Below, piece after piece: positions 39,925 to 54,249 of a DNA stretch of 64,000 bases. Position numbers and translations under genes: made by a program. Below the pieces are notes generated by a model. It searched no databases. It was given only the letters and a program-made list of their open reading frames with translations, and was not told where the DNA came from. The number at the start of each line of letters is the position of its first letter. Position 1 is the stretch's first letter. Source of the stretch: Neocallimastix lanati (nom. inval.) (Eukaryota > Neocallimastigomycota > Neocallimastigomycetes > Neocallimastigales > Neocallimastigaceae); the NCBI GenBank assembly GCA_016946835.1, contig JACVTC010000141.1, forward strand, positions 228,501-292,500, in the 5' to 3' direction.

Positions 39925-39973
<49 letters not shown>
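39593..39973. repeat. Poly-A, (AAATAA)n and poly-T cluster
   Basis: Poly-A at about 39593-39628, an (AAAATA)n-like array at about 39745-39810, and a 44-nt poly-T at about 39930-39973. No gene is seen here. Confidence 0.85.
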
Positions 39974-39976
<3 letters not shown>

Positions 39977-40105
39977 GTATATATATATTACTAAAATGCA
40001 ATTATTTTAAATAAATGTTTTGCTATGATACTTTAATAATATATAACTTCATATATGATTAGAATTAAATAATATTAATTTATCCCAAATAAATTAAGAA
40101 GATAA

Positions 40106-41226
40106 TTAACGAATACCACCACCTACAATAGATTCAACCTTACAGACACCACCGTTACAAGTAAACTTGTGAACAGTATTATCTGGAGCAATCCAAACAC
40201 ATTCCTTGTCTTCATTGGTCTTGAAACCTGGTTGAATAGATTCAAAAATCTTCTTTTTTGGATTTAGTTGCTTTTCTGGAGTACCATTGAAATTACCAAT
40301 AGTTACCTTATCACCTGGTTTGGAATTTTCTGGTGGAGTAACAAATTCAACTTTAGTACCATCAACACTAGTAGCACATAAAACCATAGCATGAGACTTA
40401 ATACCTCTCATAGATACTGGCTTTAAGTTACATAAAAGAACAACAGTTCTATTTATTAAATTTTCAACTGGCATAAATTTAACTAAACCAGATACTACAG
40501 TTCTAATAAAAATATTAAAAATAATTAATAAATAAAAATTTTTATATAATTTAAACATTAACTACAACAATTAGCCTTACCTTGGTTCATCTTCTCCAAC
40601 ATCGACAGATTCAACATAAAGAGAATCAGCTTGTTCATGCTTACGAGCTTCAATAATATGACCAACTCTAATATCTAACTTAGATGGATCTGGACCAGTT
40701 TCAGCAGAAGGTTCAGCTGGTTTCTTTTCCTTTTTTTCTTTTTTCTCTTTCTTTTCTTTCTTATTCTTTTTATCATCCTTAACTTCCTTCTTAGTTTCTT
40801 CTTTTTTTTCCTTTTTATTCTTTTTATCATCCTTAGCTTCTTTCTTGGTTTCTTCTTTTTTATCTTTTTTATCTTTTTTATCCTTCTTATCAGCTTTTTC
40901 CTATAAAAATAATTTTTATTAAATTGAATTAGTCTAAATTAATTTAATCAAGCATATATGGTAAAATATTTTACAAAGATTTACCTTCTTTGAAATTTGT
41001 GGAGCATTTAAATTAATTGAAACTAAATCAAAAGTAATTTTTGGCTTAATTTCGTGAACTAAATTTTGAATTAAATCAAAGTATCTAGTAACATTTGGAA
41101 TTAAAAAACGCTTTTCAGTTGATAAAGCACAAATGTATGAATATAAATTAACATAATTAAAAACATCAGCTAAGGTAAAGTAGTTTGAAACAATAAAAAC
41201 TTTAGTAGAAAGAGTTTTGTTTAATT

Positions 41227-41265
<39 letters not shown>

Positions 41266-41890
41266 CATCATAAAGAATTTAATAGATTATGAAATTTAAT
41301 TTTATAATAAAAAATATATATATATATATAAATAAATGTAATTAGAATAAAATATATTTTAATAAAAAGATTTAAATAATATATTTTGCAATATTAAATA
41401 TTTACTTCAATAATCGGAGCCTTGTCCTTAGCTTCCTTGATTGTTGATTGAGCATATGAAATCCATTGTTGAACTTCAGCCTTATCATTATCAGTTAAAC
41501 CTAACCAATCATTAAATTTACCAGATTGTTGAACAAGATATTGACAAATAGTATTAGTTCCTTCAATAATGGTACCATCTTCAATTTGTAAAGAGGCCTT
41601 TAATTATATTTTATTTTAAATTCATATGTTTATTATATATATATAATAAATTAATGAAATAAAATAATAGTAAAAAAAAAAAAAAAAAATTTACAATCAA
41701 TTAAACAATTTATTATTAGTTCAATACTGCTTATTTTCTTATTTTTTATTTATTTTTATTTTATTTCTATTTTGTTATTTTAAATATTTACAGTTTGGTC
41801 ATCAACAAAAGTGACCTTAGATTTGTCAAAATCGACTAAATCAGCAATAATATCAATAATCTTGTTTGATGAATTATATTTAAGAGACAT
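40106..41890 (-). CDS. Arc1/AIMP1-like tRNA-binding aminoacyl-tRNA synthetase cofactor
   Basis: Five exons on the minus strand: 41890-41792, 41597-41406, 41227-40985, 40900-40581 and 40502-40106, giving 416 residues. Residues 1-175 form a GST-like domain ([17 protein letters not shown] as the GST-C N-cap helix). A strongly basic linker at about 178-235 is made of [11 protein letters not shown] repeats. The C-terminal EMAP-II/OB-fold tRNA-binding domain shows [47 protein letters not shown] and the closing G-G-G-I-R. Family knowledge: yeast Arc1 and animal AIMP1 dock tRNA onto synthetases such as MetRS and GluRS. No synthetase catalytic domain is present, so a full MetRS or TyrRS is excluded. 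The repeat linker is coded by near-identical AAG/AAA-GAT blocks. Confidence 0.92.
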
Positions 41891-42407
41891 TTTTAATAAT
41901 GATTCTTTAGTTTGGTATAATTATATAATATTATAATTAACAAAACTTAAACTACAAATTTTATACTCTTTAATAATTATTTAAGCAGTTTATATTAATT
42001 TTTTTTTTTTTTTTTTCAAAATCTATAATGAAAAAATTATATCTTGAAATTTATTGGTCAAAGCCACTGAGTAAATTGATTAACCATAAATGTAAAATAA
42101 ATTTTTGAAGTAAAAATTATATATATATATATATATATTTTTAATCTTATTTAAATTATTGAAAAATTATTTACATATTTTATAAAAACTTTTATAACAT
42201 GAATATTTCTGTTTTTCTTTTATAATTCTATTATATATATTACAAAAATTAAATTTAATTTTTCAATAAAAAATATATAATTAAATATTTTTATATCATC
42301 TTTAAAATTTAATTATTAATAATAAATGATATTAAATCTATGTATATTTCTAAAATTAAAATAATAAAATTTGTACAAATGAAAGTTAGAAATAAAAATT
42401 AAAAAAA

Positions 42408-42470
<63 letters not shown>

Positions 42471-43100
42471 AAATAAAAATAAATAAGAATAAAAATAAAA
42501 ATATAAATAAAAATATATAAAAATGAAAAATAAAATATGATATTTATTTATATATTCATTAAATTTAATTATTTTCATTATAACCTTTTTTTTTTTATAA
42601 ATATAAATTTTATTATGAGTGGTAGCACTTTTAAAAATTTATAAATGATCGAAATAATAATGTATTTAATTTAATTTCATTATTTATCATTATATATAAA
42701 AATTTTATATTTAATAAATGAACAATATGGATGAGATATGTAAGATAAGTTGGTTACATGCCGACAGTTATCAACAAATATATATGCAACTATTTATGCT
42801 GATGTTTAATCGATATAACAATAGTAATAATAATAAAATAATAATAATTAAAGGTTATTAATGAATTATTTAAAGGATTTCTAAAAATTATTATTATTAT
42901 TTTGCATTATTTTGCATTATTTTTTATTATTTATTTATTTATTTATTTATTTATTGATTGATTCATTTAAATAAAATTCACTCAGTTTAAACTCAAAAGG
43001 TTACACTTGTTTCATGTTTATTTAAAATTATTACTCGACGTTATTATCAATTTAATTTTTTAATAAATATTATAAATTACATTTGATATTTTAATGGTAT
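41891..43100. other. Upstream region of Arc1-like gene with (AAAT)n tract
   Basis: Mostly A/T, with an (AAAT)n tract at about 42407-42475. A 47-codon open frame at 42718-42861 (starting MNNMDEICKISWLHAD) has slightly richer composition than its flanks and may be a decayed gene or retroelement scrap. It resembles nothing I can name. Confidence 0.4.
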
Positions 43101-43104
43101 ATTT

Positions 43105-44000
43105 AACCAATTAAGAGTCTCGTCTGACTCTTAAAAAGGTTCTTAGCAAAAGAATTGTTTGCCTGACATAATATTATGCCAAAGGAAAAAATTGGAATAT
43201 TAAATTATAATAAAAGTTATTCATTATTTTAATTTAAGAAATACTATTGAAATTGATTGAACATTTGAAATGATCAAAATTGCAAAATTAAAAAAAGCCT
43301 AAAAATATGAAAGAAGAGAATTATAACAAGTAAAATAAAACTCCTAAAATCAAAAAATATTAATTTAATAGAGAAAAACACAATTAAGCGTATATAAGAA
43401 CAAATTATATATCTTCATACTCCTATAGAAACTCTTAATTGAAATTATAATTTAATATTTTAACAAATAAAACTCTAGATTATTAATAACATACTATATT
43501 TATAGGAATCTACTCTGTGATATCTATTCCCACCCCATGAATATGTCATAATTATAAACTCTAAATTCCTTACTCTTAACAATTATAATATCCAAAACAC
43601 AGATATATGATTATCAAGTATAATTTCAATAATTATTTTGAAAGTTATACATTGTTAAACAAAAAATATTAATTATATAGTTTTTATCAAGTTTATAAAT
43701 GTTTATTAAACATATAATCAGGAAATTATCAAAGTATGAATAAATGTAGAAATAATTTATAGAGTTTGTTTTTTTGTTAAGCTTAATTACTATAAGTCAT
43801 TTTTTCTTAACAACAAAATTATGTTAGAATAAACAAGAATTATTTATTGGAAAGTTCAGATTCACAATTTTTAAACGAATATCAAAATTCATTAAAGAAA
43901 AAGAGAAAACAGACAATAGAAAATAGAAAAATAAAGTATAAAAACTTAAAAGTTAAATTTCATATTTGAAATAAGTATTTTTACATCATTATTATTTAAA
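43105..44000 (+). mobile_element. LTR-retroelement leader/internal remnant
   Basis: AATTAAGAGTCTCG at about 43109 is the same primer-site-like sequence found after the LTR of the 58-kb element, here in a perfect 9-bp hairpin (TTAAGAGTC / GACTCTTAA). Sequence at about 43500-43550 (GGAATCTACTCTGTGAT, then CCACCCCATGAATATG) matches the reverse complement of about 63737-63788 in the inverted element. It is therefore a decayed relative of that family. No frame is open. Confidence 0.6.
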
Positions 44001-45248
44001 GAGCAGATATGTAAATAGTCTTATTTTTATGATAATGTGTGTTCAAGATTATTATATTCACTATTAAAATTTGATAGCGAAATATTGTAATGTTTCTCAA
44101 TACAGAATTAATTTCTATAAAAGAAAATATATATAAAATGTTAAAATTAAAATATAAAAAAATAATAAAATTAAAGATACGATTCTTTCAAATACTAAAA
44201 TCTTTTAAAATTTTTGTGTAACATGTAATTATGGAATATACATTTTTTATTTTGTTTTTTTTTTTTAAAAAAAAATAAACGTAAAATATTAATAAATTAT
44301 TAATATTATTAAACATTTATAATTATGTTTAGATGTATAATTTTTATAAAATAATGTCATTGTTCATATGTTCCTTATTAAAATATAAATATAAATTATG
44401 CACCTCTTAAAAAAAAAAACATTTATAGAGATTTTGTTAAAAAAATGAAAAAGTAAATATATAATTTATATTATTTATAATTAATATATTAATTATAAAG
44501 TTTATTAAATAATATGATTCATTGTACAATTGTATGAAAAAATGTATTTACAAAAAATTTAAATATTTTAATAAAGTTTCATAAATAATTATTTTTAAAT
44601 ATTTACCTTTTTTTTACATTTTTATTAAACATTCTTTAATGTTAAAAAAAATATTATTTATAATATGAATGACTTATAGTATACAACAAAAAAAAATATT
44701 GTTTTTTTCTTTTTTACTTTCTTTTATTAAACTATTATAAAATATAAAATTATTTTCAATATAATAATAAAAATTTATAATATTAATCAATTCTGTAGTA
44801 TATAAAATCATTTCCAACATATAAATATTAAAAAATATATAATGTATATTTTAGTTGATATAAACTTAAATAATTGAAATTATAATTTATAATTATTTAT
44901 TAATTATTTTCATAATATTATATAAATATCGATATAAATATATATAATAAATTTAAACAGAATTTTATATATATATATAATAAATAATAATTGAAAAAAA
45001 TAAATGAAATTATCCTTAAAGTAATTGAACGCAAATATTAAAAAAAAAAAACAATAAAATAATAGAATTTTGATATTCTTAGTTCTATATATATATATAT
45101 ATATATTTAAAAAGAAAAACAAATATTTACCTTTAGAAAAAAAATACAAAAAACAAAAATTGTTTAATAAATTCTCTATTTATCTTTGAAAATATTTTTG
45201 TTTTATAAATGTTTATTTTTATTTAAATTTAATATATATTGATTTCAA
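44001..45248. other. AT-rich intergenic region upstream of dynactin gene
   Basis: No gene is seen. Only A/T filler and short TA runs, presumably including the promoter and 5' UTR of the p150 gene. Confidence 0.45.
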
Positions 45249-45613
45249 ATGTCTCGGCAAGTATCATCGGTTTCTTTAGATAAATTTTCAATTGGTCAAA
45301 GAGTTGAAACTCCAGGTGGTAATGGTATTGTTCGTTTTATAGGCACGACACAGTTTGCATCAGGTAATTGGATTGGTGTGGAATTAGAAAAACCAACGGG
45401 AAAAAACAATGGATCTATTAATGATGTTGAATATTTCTCTTGCAAACCATTACATGGTGTTTTTGTTAGACCAACATCAGTTAAAATATTAGCGGTAATA
45501 ATTATAAATTTAATAAAAAATAAATTTAATTATAATTATAAATATTTTTATATTATAATTTATAATATTAAAAAAATTTTCTATAATATAATTCAAAAAT
45601 GATATGTATTATA

Positions 45614-45654
<41 letters not shown>

Positions 45655-47132
45655 AATTGATGTTATCAATATAAATAAATATTAAAATAATTAAATAAAT
45701 GAAAATTATTTTTACATAATGAAATTAGTCGAAATCACCAGAGAATTCATCAAGAAGAACTTCACGTATTTACTCAACAGGTTCTAGAACATCTCCAGGA
45801 ACTAGAACACCCACTGGTTCAAAAACACCTACAGGTTCAAGAACACCAGTTGGAAATAAATCTCCGGTGCATTCTCCAATAAAATCTCCAACATCCTTGA
45901 AAAGAGCTTCAATACAGAAAACACCATCGACTGAAGGAAGGCGTGGATCAATATCTAGACTTCCATCAAGAAATAATAGATTATCTTTAAAATTGGATGG
46001 TGATAAATTACCAAACATGAGTGCATTAAAAGAAGACCGTAGGAAGAGTATGAGAGCAGATTTAGTTATAACTAATCACCACTCAAAATTGGAAAAAGAG
46101 CAAAATGAACCAATAATAGAAGAAGATAGTAAATTAAAAGAAGAAAATGTTACAAATAATACTCCTCAAGAAGAAGGTGTCAGCCCAACAACTATTGAAA
46201 AAAACAATATTTCAGTGAATTCAATAAAAGAAGAGAATAATGATTCGTTAAATTCAATAAAAGAAGAAAATAATAATTCATTGAATTCAATAAAAGAAGA
46301 AAATAACAATTCATTAAATTCAATAAAAGAAGAAAATAATGATCCATTAAATTTAATAATAGAAGAAAAATTTAATAATGATAATGATTATGATAATATT
46401 ATTAATGATGATAATGATAAAATCAACAATGATGATATTGTTAATATTAAGGATAATAATAATAATATTTCGAATGCGCATATTGATGATGATAATTCAC
46501 TGAATATAATTCAAGAAATAAATGACAATCAACAAGTTTCCAAAATTCATGAAAATGAACAGGATCAAGCAGAAGATAATGATTATTCTATAGTATCAAC
46601 TAGGGTATCAAATGAGGATAATCAAATTCAAAATGTAGAAATAATTAAACATAATGAATCAATACGAGATATGGAAAATTCATCTATTAAAGAAATAATT
46701 GAAGAAACAATACGGGAACAACAATCAGTTGCTTCAATAACACCTGTTGTTAATATGGATAATGTAATAAAATGAAACGTTTAGTTTTTAATATATATTT
46801 TGAATATGCTAGTGCTATTTTATATTAATTAGATTATAATTATTATGATGAAAATTAAAATATTGTATATATCATATATATACCATTAGATGATATCGAT
46901 GGAAAAGTATAATGAACTTAAATCAAAATATGAAGAAATGGAAGAACGCTTAGATGTTATGAGTGAGTTTAAAGAAAAATATTTGGCATTAGATGTTAAA
47001 CATACAGCTGAACTTCGCGAAAATAAGAACAACGAAATTGAATTGGAAAGAGCAGCTTTAGCTAAAGCTAAATTAACAAGTAATGTTTAATTAATGCTGC
47101 ATATATGAAATTAATTTTTCATATTTTATTTA

Positions 47133-47164
<32 letters not shown>

Positions 47165-48318
47165 CATTTTTCTTTATTTTTTTTTTTCATTTTTCTTTAT
47201 TTTTTTTTTTCATTTTTCTTTATTTTTTTTTTTTTTTTTTTAGTATTAATTAATAATTATGTAATAAATAATTATTTAATATATGATTATATATATGTAT
47301 AATAGGTACATTATTTGATGCTCAGAAAGAATTAGCCGATGTTAAAAAACAATTACAAGAATTACAAATGAATAATGAAAAACTTGAAGTACAACAAATT
47401 GATTTAATGGAATCTTTAGAAATGATGACATTAGATAAAGAAATGGCTGAAGAAAAGAGTGAAAGTCTATTACAAGAATTGGAAATTGCGAAGGAAAAAA
47501 TCGAAGAATTAAGTCTTGATTTAGAAGTATTGAAACAAGAATCTGGTAAATAACAAAAATAATTTAAATTGAATACTATATGCCTAATTCTCATGATTAA
47601 TTAATTGTATTCTTATTCTTATTCTTATTCTTATTCTTATTATTCTTATTATTATTATTATTATTGTAATCTCTGAATTTTTAACGAATAATAGCTCAAT
47701 TTAACGAAGAAATTCAATTAAGACAAGATATCCCAAAGGAAAAAAATGCAATTGAAGTAGTTCAATTAGAAAAACAGAATGAAAGATTAAAAACAGCTTT
47801 GATTAAGTAAATAAATATTATTAAAAGAAATTATATACATATTTAATATTTTTATAATAATTAATATATTTTATTATTTAATATAGATTACGTGATGTTA
47901 CTATAACTCAAGAAAATGAATATAAACTTCGAATTCAAGATTTAGAAGATGAAATATCATTATTATCTGAAACTAAATGTAACTGATTTTATGAAAATAA
48001 TTTATCTAATTAATAATTAATATAATGTATAATATTATACAAAATTTATTAATTTAATTAAATTAATTTTAATAGTTGATCATGATCAAATAAATAAACA
48101 ACTTGAAGATGCAAACAAACAGATTGAAGAATTAAAACAATTGGTTAATGATGCAGCAGGAGCAGAAGATATGGTTGAAAAATTAACTGAACAAAATTTA
48201 GATTTGAATGAAGTTAGTATAATTTTATTAAAAATATATATATATATATATATAAGGCAAATAAATACATAAATTAATAATTAATTATAAATAATAATAA
48301 TAATGATAATAATAATAA

Positions 48319-48357
<39 letters not shown>

Positions 48358-49120
48358 CATTAATAATTCATTTTTTTTATATTTATTAATTTTTTATATT
48401 TATATTTTTCTTTAAAATACAATATATATATTATTATTAATTTTAAAAAAGAAAATTAATGAAATGAATGAAAATATTGAAGAATTAGAAGCCTTAAAAG
48501 AATTAAATGATGCACTAGAAGAAACGCATATTGATAACGAAAAGCAATTACAAGATGAAATTGGTATGTATTATAAGCAATAAGTTATAAATATTTTAAT
48601 TATTAAAAAATATTTTTTTATGTTAATTTATTGTAATAATTATAATTTTTAGAATTAAAGGATTATATTATTAAAGAAAAAGAAGAAGATGTAAAAGTTG
48701 CATATGAAACTATAAAAGATTATGAAAATACAATTTATCAATTTAGAACTTTAGTGAAGAATCTTCAAAAGTATGAATTTAATTAATATTCATATAAAAT
48801 TCAATAATTATTATCATACTTATAATTAAAGGATATATTGATCGTACATTTAATATTATTTAACTTTAGTGATTTGAATGATTTAAGAAATAAAGAAGCT
48901 TCGCAAGAAGTTAAAAACGAATATTTAAGTAGTCAGACTCAAAATATGATGAGCTTAAATATTCAGTTACAAAATTCTGTAATGAAAGCACAATCTAAAG
49001 CTGTAGAATTAGACCTAAAAAAATTAAATTTAGAACAAGCAAACGATCACCTAAATTTAATTATGGTATTTAATCAAATTAATTTTAAATTTTCAGTATA
49101 ATTGTGGTTATAAATAAATA

Positions 49121-49156
<36 letters not shown>

Positions 49157-52100
49157 ATAATAATAATAATAATAATATATTTTTATTCAATTAATAATTA
49201 AAGGCGTATTTACCTGAATCATTCTATTCAAATGAACACGATTCAATTTTGACAGTACTAATGTTTAAGAGATTATCATTTAAAGCTGATATTATTAAAC
49301 GTCACTTTGATGAATCAAATCAATTGAATATGTCAAATGTGGTTGATTTTGAAGAAAAATCTAAATCAATTGAGGTAATTTATTATTTATATTAAATAAT
49401 AATTTATAAATTCTGATATATATTTATAGAATTTATTTTTATAAAATATAATAAATAAAAACATTCAATTTGTTAAACTTTATCTAATAAAATATCTTAT
49501 TGAAAATTAGATTTGTCAAATTATTTCATTATTTTCATCATTGGCAAAACAATTTGTTAATTACATAGAAGAATGTTCTGTTGAAGAATTTTTACAATTA
49601 GGTAATCTATGTCATGAATTAACAGGAACTGAAACAAGGTATTATTTTAATTTATGATAAAAAAAAAAATGGATATAAATTACTTATGAAATTTTTTATG
49701 CTTATTTTTATTATTATTTTTTTTTTAAAAAATATTTTAAAAAATAGATTAAATCATGTTATTGATATTATAAAAGATGATAAAACTCAAGAAGTTATTA
49801 AACTTCAGGATATAAATAAATGTACAGATCAATTAATTGTATTAGCCGATAAATATATACCATTAGAAAGTAGATTTATTTCAGTTATAATTGAATATTA
49901 TATTGAAGATATTGAATTGACAACAAATCAGATATTTAATGAATTTGCTAAATTAAATAGTTACTTTGAAATTGATAAGAATGGTTAATATTTATTAATA
50001 TTTATTGTTTTAAAATTTTATTATTTTATATATTAAATAAGAGACCTAATGCAAAAATGTTCACAATATAATAATTATGATATGAATTATAGATGAAAAT
50101 ATTGTAAGTCAAATGAAAGCAATAAGTAAAGAATTTTTAAGGCCAGTCGATGATATTTTAGAAAAAATTAAGGAGATTAAATTATATTCAAAGTATAATT
50201 TTCATTATTATTATAATCACTATAAATTGTTTCATTAAAAATATATATTTTAACATAAAAGTTAATATATTAAAATTAATAAAAATATTATAAAAGGAAA
50301 TACGAAAAGAGAATTACTGAATTAAATGAAAAATCGGAAACTTTGTCTAAAGGTGTTTTAGATGATTTGAAAAATACTAATGAATCAATTGCTCTGGTTC
50401 AAAAATTTTGTAAAAAGGTAATATCAATAAATTTATATAATTTTTATAATTATATTTAATAATTAATAATTATACATATTTATTTATTTTGTAAAATTTA
50501 ATATAAATAGCTAACCATGTCAATTAAACAAGCTTTAGATGAAAAACTTGAGGACAATATTGTTATTCAATTTGAAGAATTAACTAAGATTCTTTCAACA
50601 ATTACAAGTGATATTTTCTATGTTACAGATAATCCATATTGGACAGGCTTAAGAAATATGATTGGAAAGATTATTGAAGACTTAGGTTTAATCAATGAAA
50701 AGTTTTCAAATGATAGTGATGTAGAAGAAGGTAAGAATAATGATGCTATTGTAAAGTTGTCAATATTTTAAATACATAAATATAATAAATATAATAAAGA
50801 ATGTGAATCATTAATAATATCATTATTGTAATATTTAATATTTTAGTCACAAAGAATGCATCACCATGGGATGAAAGATCAAAAGAAGTTAAGAAAGAAT
50901 ATTCATTAAATGTTGAAATTAAAAAAAAATTAGAAAAATTAAATGCTGAAAAGATTAAACTGGTTGAAAATAGTATTATGAATGTAAGTAATTAAAATAA
51001 GGCTTTTAGTTGTTAAGTTGAAGCTATTTTGTTATTATTAAATTTATTATTATTGTAATAATTTATTTAAATTGTAATTTTTAATAAAAATTAAATTTAC
51101 TTTAATTTTTTTTAAATAATTTTGATATTATAGGAAAAAATAAAGACCGAATTAAGGGAAAAAATCAAATTCTTAGAAGAAAAGAAAGCTTCTGAAAGTG
51201 AAAAATCCAATGAAAGGATAAGAGGACTTGAGGAAGATTTGAATAAGAGGATAGAGTATGAAAAGGAAACTAATAGTTTAATTAATGATTTACAACGTGA
51301 AAATAATGCACTTGATAGTACTATAAGAGAACAAAGAATGAAATTAAAAGAATATGAAAATAAGGTTGGTGTTATTTCTAAAGAAGATACGTTTATTCCA
51401 ACTACTATTGTAACAAAGTCTGTTAATACTAATCAAGGAAAATTGGTAAATTAATATAATATGAATAAAAAATTAATATGATAATTAATAATTTCATATA
51501 ATTAATATTAAATATATATACATATATTTATTTATATATATATATAATATAAAAAAAAAATAAAATGAAATAATATATATATATATATATATATACTAAT
51601 TTATAAATAAAAATAGGTTGAATCTCTTCGTTATTCCATTGAATATTTAAGAAAGCAAAATATTAAACAAAGATATAATGAAAATATGAAAAATGCAATT
51701 CAATTATTTAATTATTCTGATGAATTAACAAAGAAGTCATTAAAAATAATGGCAAAAAATGATGAAACTCAAAAAGTAATATATAACTTATATAAGGAAT
51801 CATCAATACTTCAAAAGGTATTGTATAAGAAGTATGAATATGAGAAATCAATATTACTAAAATAATTTAAAAAAAATCATTTTCTTTATTTTTGAATTTT
51901 ATTAATTATTGTTATACTTTAATAATAGAATATTCAACAGTTGAGTACAAAACCTAGGGTTGTTGATATATCAAAAATTAATGGTATTAGTAATAAAAAC
52001 AGTTGGATTTCTTGTAAATATGATCCACAATTACAAATATCTGAACATAATAAGGAATGTATATATTATCAACAATTCCAAGAAAATATACAGGATAAAA

Positions 52101-52405
52101 TTGAAAAATTAAAAAGAAATATTTTATGTCAAACTACTGTTAGTGTTTATTTTAATATTAATATAATAATTATAATATTTTTCTATAAAAAATTATAATT
52201 TATTAAAAAAAATTTCATTTTGTCAAAACTTTAAATAATTAAATTATAGGAAAAGGTTCCAAAAATAAATGAAAATGATATGGTTAAATATTTAGGTAGT
52301 GTTCATGTAGCTTCTAATGAACTATTAAAAACTAATAATGTAAGAAAAGTCGTTTTTACACATCATTCCCAATTTCAAAAAGTTCATGATATTTTCTCTG
52401 TATAA
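45249..52405 (+). CDS. DCTN1: Dynactin large subunit p150-Glued (CAP-Gly + coiled coil + dynactin domain)
   Basis: Twenty-one exons: 45249-45494, 45729-46763, 46890-47079, 47306-47545, 47695-47806, 47887-47978, 48076-48212, 48452-48563, 48653-48770, 48870-49065, 49204-49374, 49511-49638, 49748-49983, 50093-50192, 50297-50417, 50511-50730, 50847-50983, 51134-51445, 51617-51817, 51929-52138 and 52250-52405. They give 1,489 residues with continuous phase. The CAP-Gly domain is at about 14-82 (TPGGNGIVRFIG, NWIGVELE, GKNNG at 51-55, HGVFVRP). A basic Ser/Thr/Pro stretch (S-R-T-P-T-G-S repeats) follows, then an acidic Asn/Glu region with four S-L-N-S-I-K-E-E-N-N repeats, coiled coil 1, the dynactin domain (A-Y-L-P-E-S-F, then F-K-R-L-S-F-K-A-D-I-I), and a second coiled coil. 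Role: links dynein to cargo and microtubules. The usual GKNDG reads GKNNG. Confidence 0.93.
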
Positions 52406-52985
52406 TTTATAAAAGTATAAAGAAAGTTTTTTTTTTCTCTTTAATTATTTTTATTTATTAATATTCTTTTAATTACAATTTTTTTTTTTTTTTTTTAATT
52501 AAATATATATATATATATATTTTTACAAATAAATAAATAAATAAATAAATAAACAATAAATAAATAAATAAATAAACAATAAATAAATAACCAATAAATA
52601 AATAAATAAATAACCAATAAATAAATAAATAAACAATAAATAAATAAATAAACAATAAATAAATAAACAATAAATAAATAAATTAATTAAATGAAATTTA
52701 ATAAATAAAATTAAATAAGAGAATCTGATTAAATAAATAACTATGTAATTAAAAAAATATTAAATATTAAAATATAATATATAAAATAAATAAATATAAA
52801 AATAAAAACGTATATTTATAGTTATTATTATTGATACATTATATCATTAATATTTGTAAAATTTTATTCAAAGTGTATATAAAATAATTAATTGATAAAT
52901 AATAATAATATTATTATTATTTATTATTTAAATTGAGTTTCTAATTAATAATTATTTTAATGATTTTCATCCTTTGTTTTGTTAA
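52406..52985. repeat. Convergent intergenic region with (AAAT)n/(CAATAAAT)n array
   Basis: It lies between the stops of the dynactin (+) and Mgs1/WRNIP1 (-) genes. About 52528-52685 is an AAAT array with regular CAATAAAT interruptions. Poly-T at about 52480-52496. No coding sequence. Confidence 0.8.
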
Positions 52986-54171
52986 TCATTTATTATTATT
53001 ATTATTATTTATATTATTACCAAAGTTATCATTATTATTATTATTTATATTATTACCAAAGTTATTATTATTATTATTTATATTATTACCAAAGTTATTA
53101 TTATTATTATTATTTATATTATCACTAAAATTATTATTATTATTAATATTAGTACCTAAATTAACATTATTATTTATAATATTACTAAAGTTATTATTAT
53201 TACTATGATTATTATTAATATAATTATTATTATAATTTTTCATTGCTAATGCTATTGCCTCTTCTTCTAACTTTATTTTCTCTTCATATGTTTTTCTTCT
53301 TTTTTCTTCAAATACACCCAAATATCTTCTACATTTCAATTCTTTTGGTAAATATTCTTGTTCCACAGGCTCTTCATAATCTGGATTATATTTGTAACTA
53401 ATAATTATTAATATATATATATATATTAAATTTAATACATTTATCTTAAACTTAAGATAAAATTAAACATAGAACATAAAAATTAAATATACCTTTCTCC
53501 ATAATCAAGTTTTTCCATCAATGATGTTTGAGTATTTCTATATAATTTAAAAATTTTAATTTTATATATATATTATATAATATAGAAATTTATTTCATTA
53601 TAAATTACTTTACCTTAAATGTATTGGAACAGGATATTCAATTTCTTGTTGAATAACATCCTTAACCATAGCTAAAGCTTTATATACTTCTACACTCTTA
53701 GGTGCCCGACTCATATATACGGCCGTATGTGCTAATATAACATCACATTCGGGCATTCCAATAAATTGACATGCCTGATAACAACTAGTTGCAAGTGTTA
53801 ATGCATAATTATCGCCAAAACCAATATCTTCACTTGCTATTCTAATCAATCTCCTAGCTATATATAAAGGATCCTATGAATAATATATTATTAATATAAA
53901 TATATTATTTAGAAAAAAAAAGCGTATATAGTACAATAAAAAAAAAAAATAACATACTTCTCCTCTATATATCATTCTTCCTAACCAATAAAGAGTAGCA
54001 TTTTCATCACCACCTCTTATACTAAAAAAAAAAAAAAAAAAAATCGAAATTAATTATTAAAAAAATATTTTATACTTATTATACTTATATATTTATATAT
54101 AAATTTTTATAATTATTTTATAAATACCTTTTATGAAAAGCACAAATTAAGTCATAATGTTCTGTTGTATA

Positions 54172-54249
<78 letters not shown>

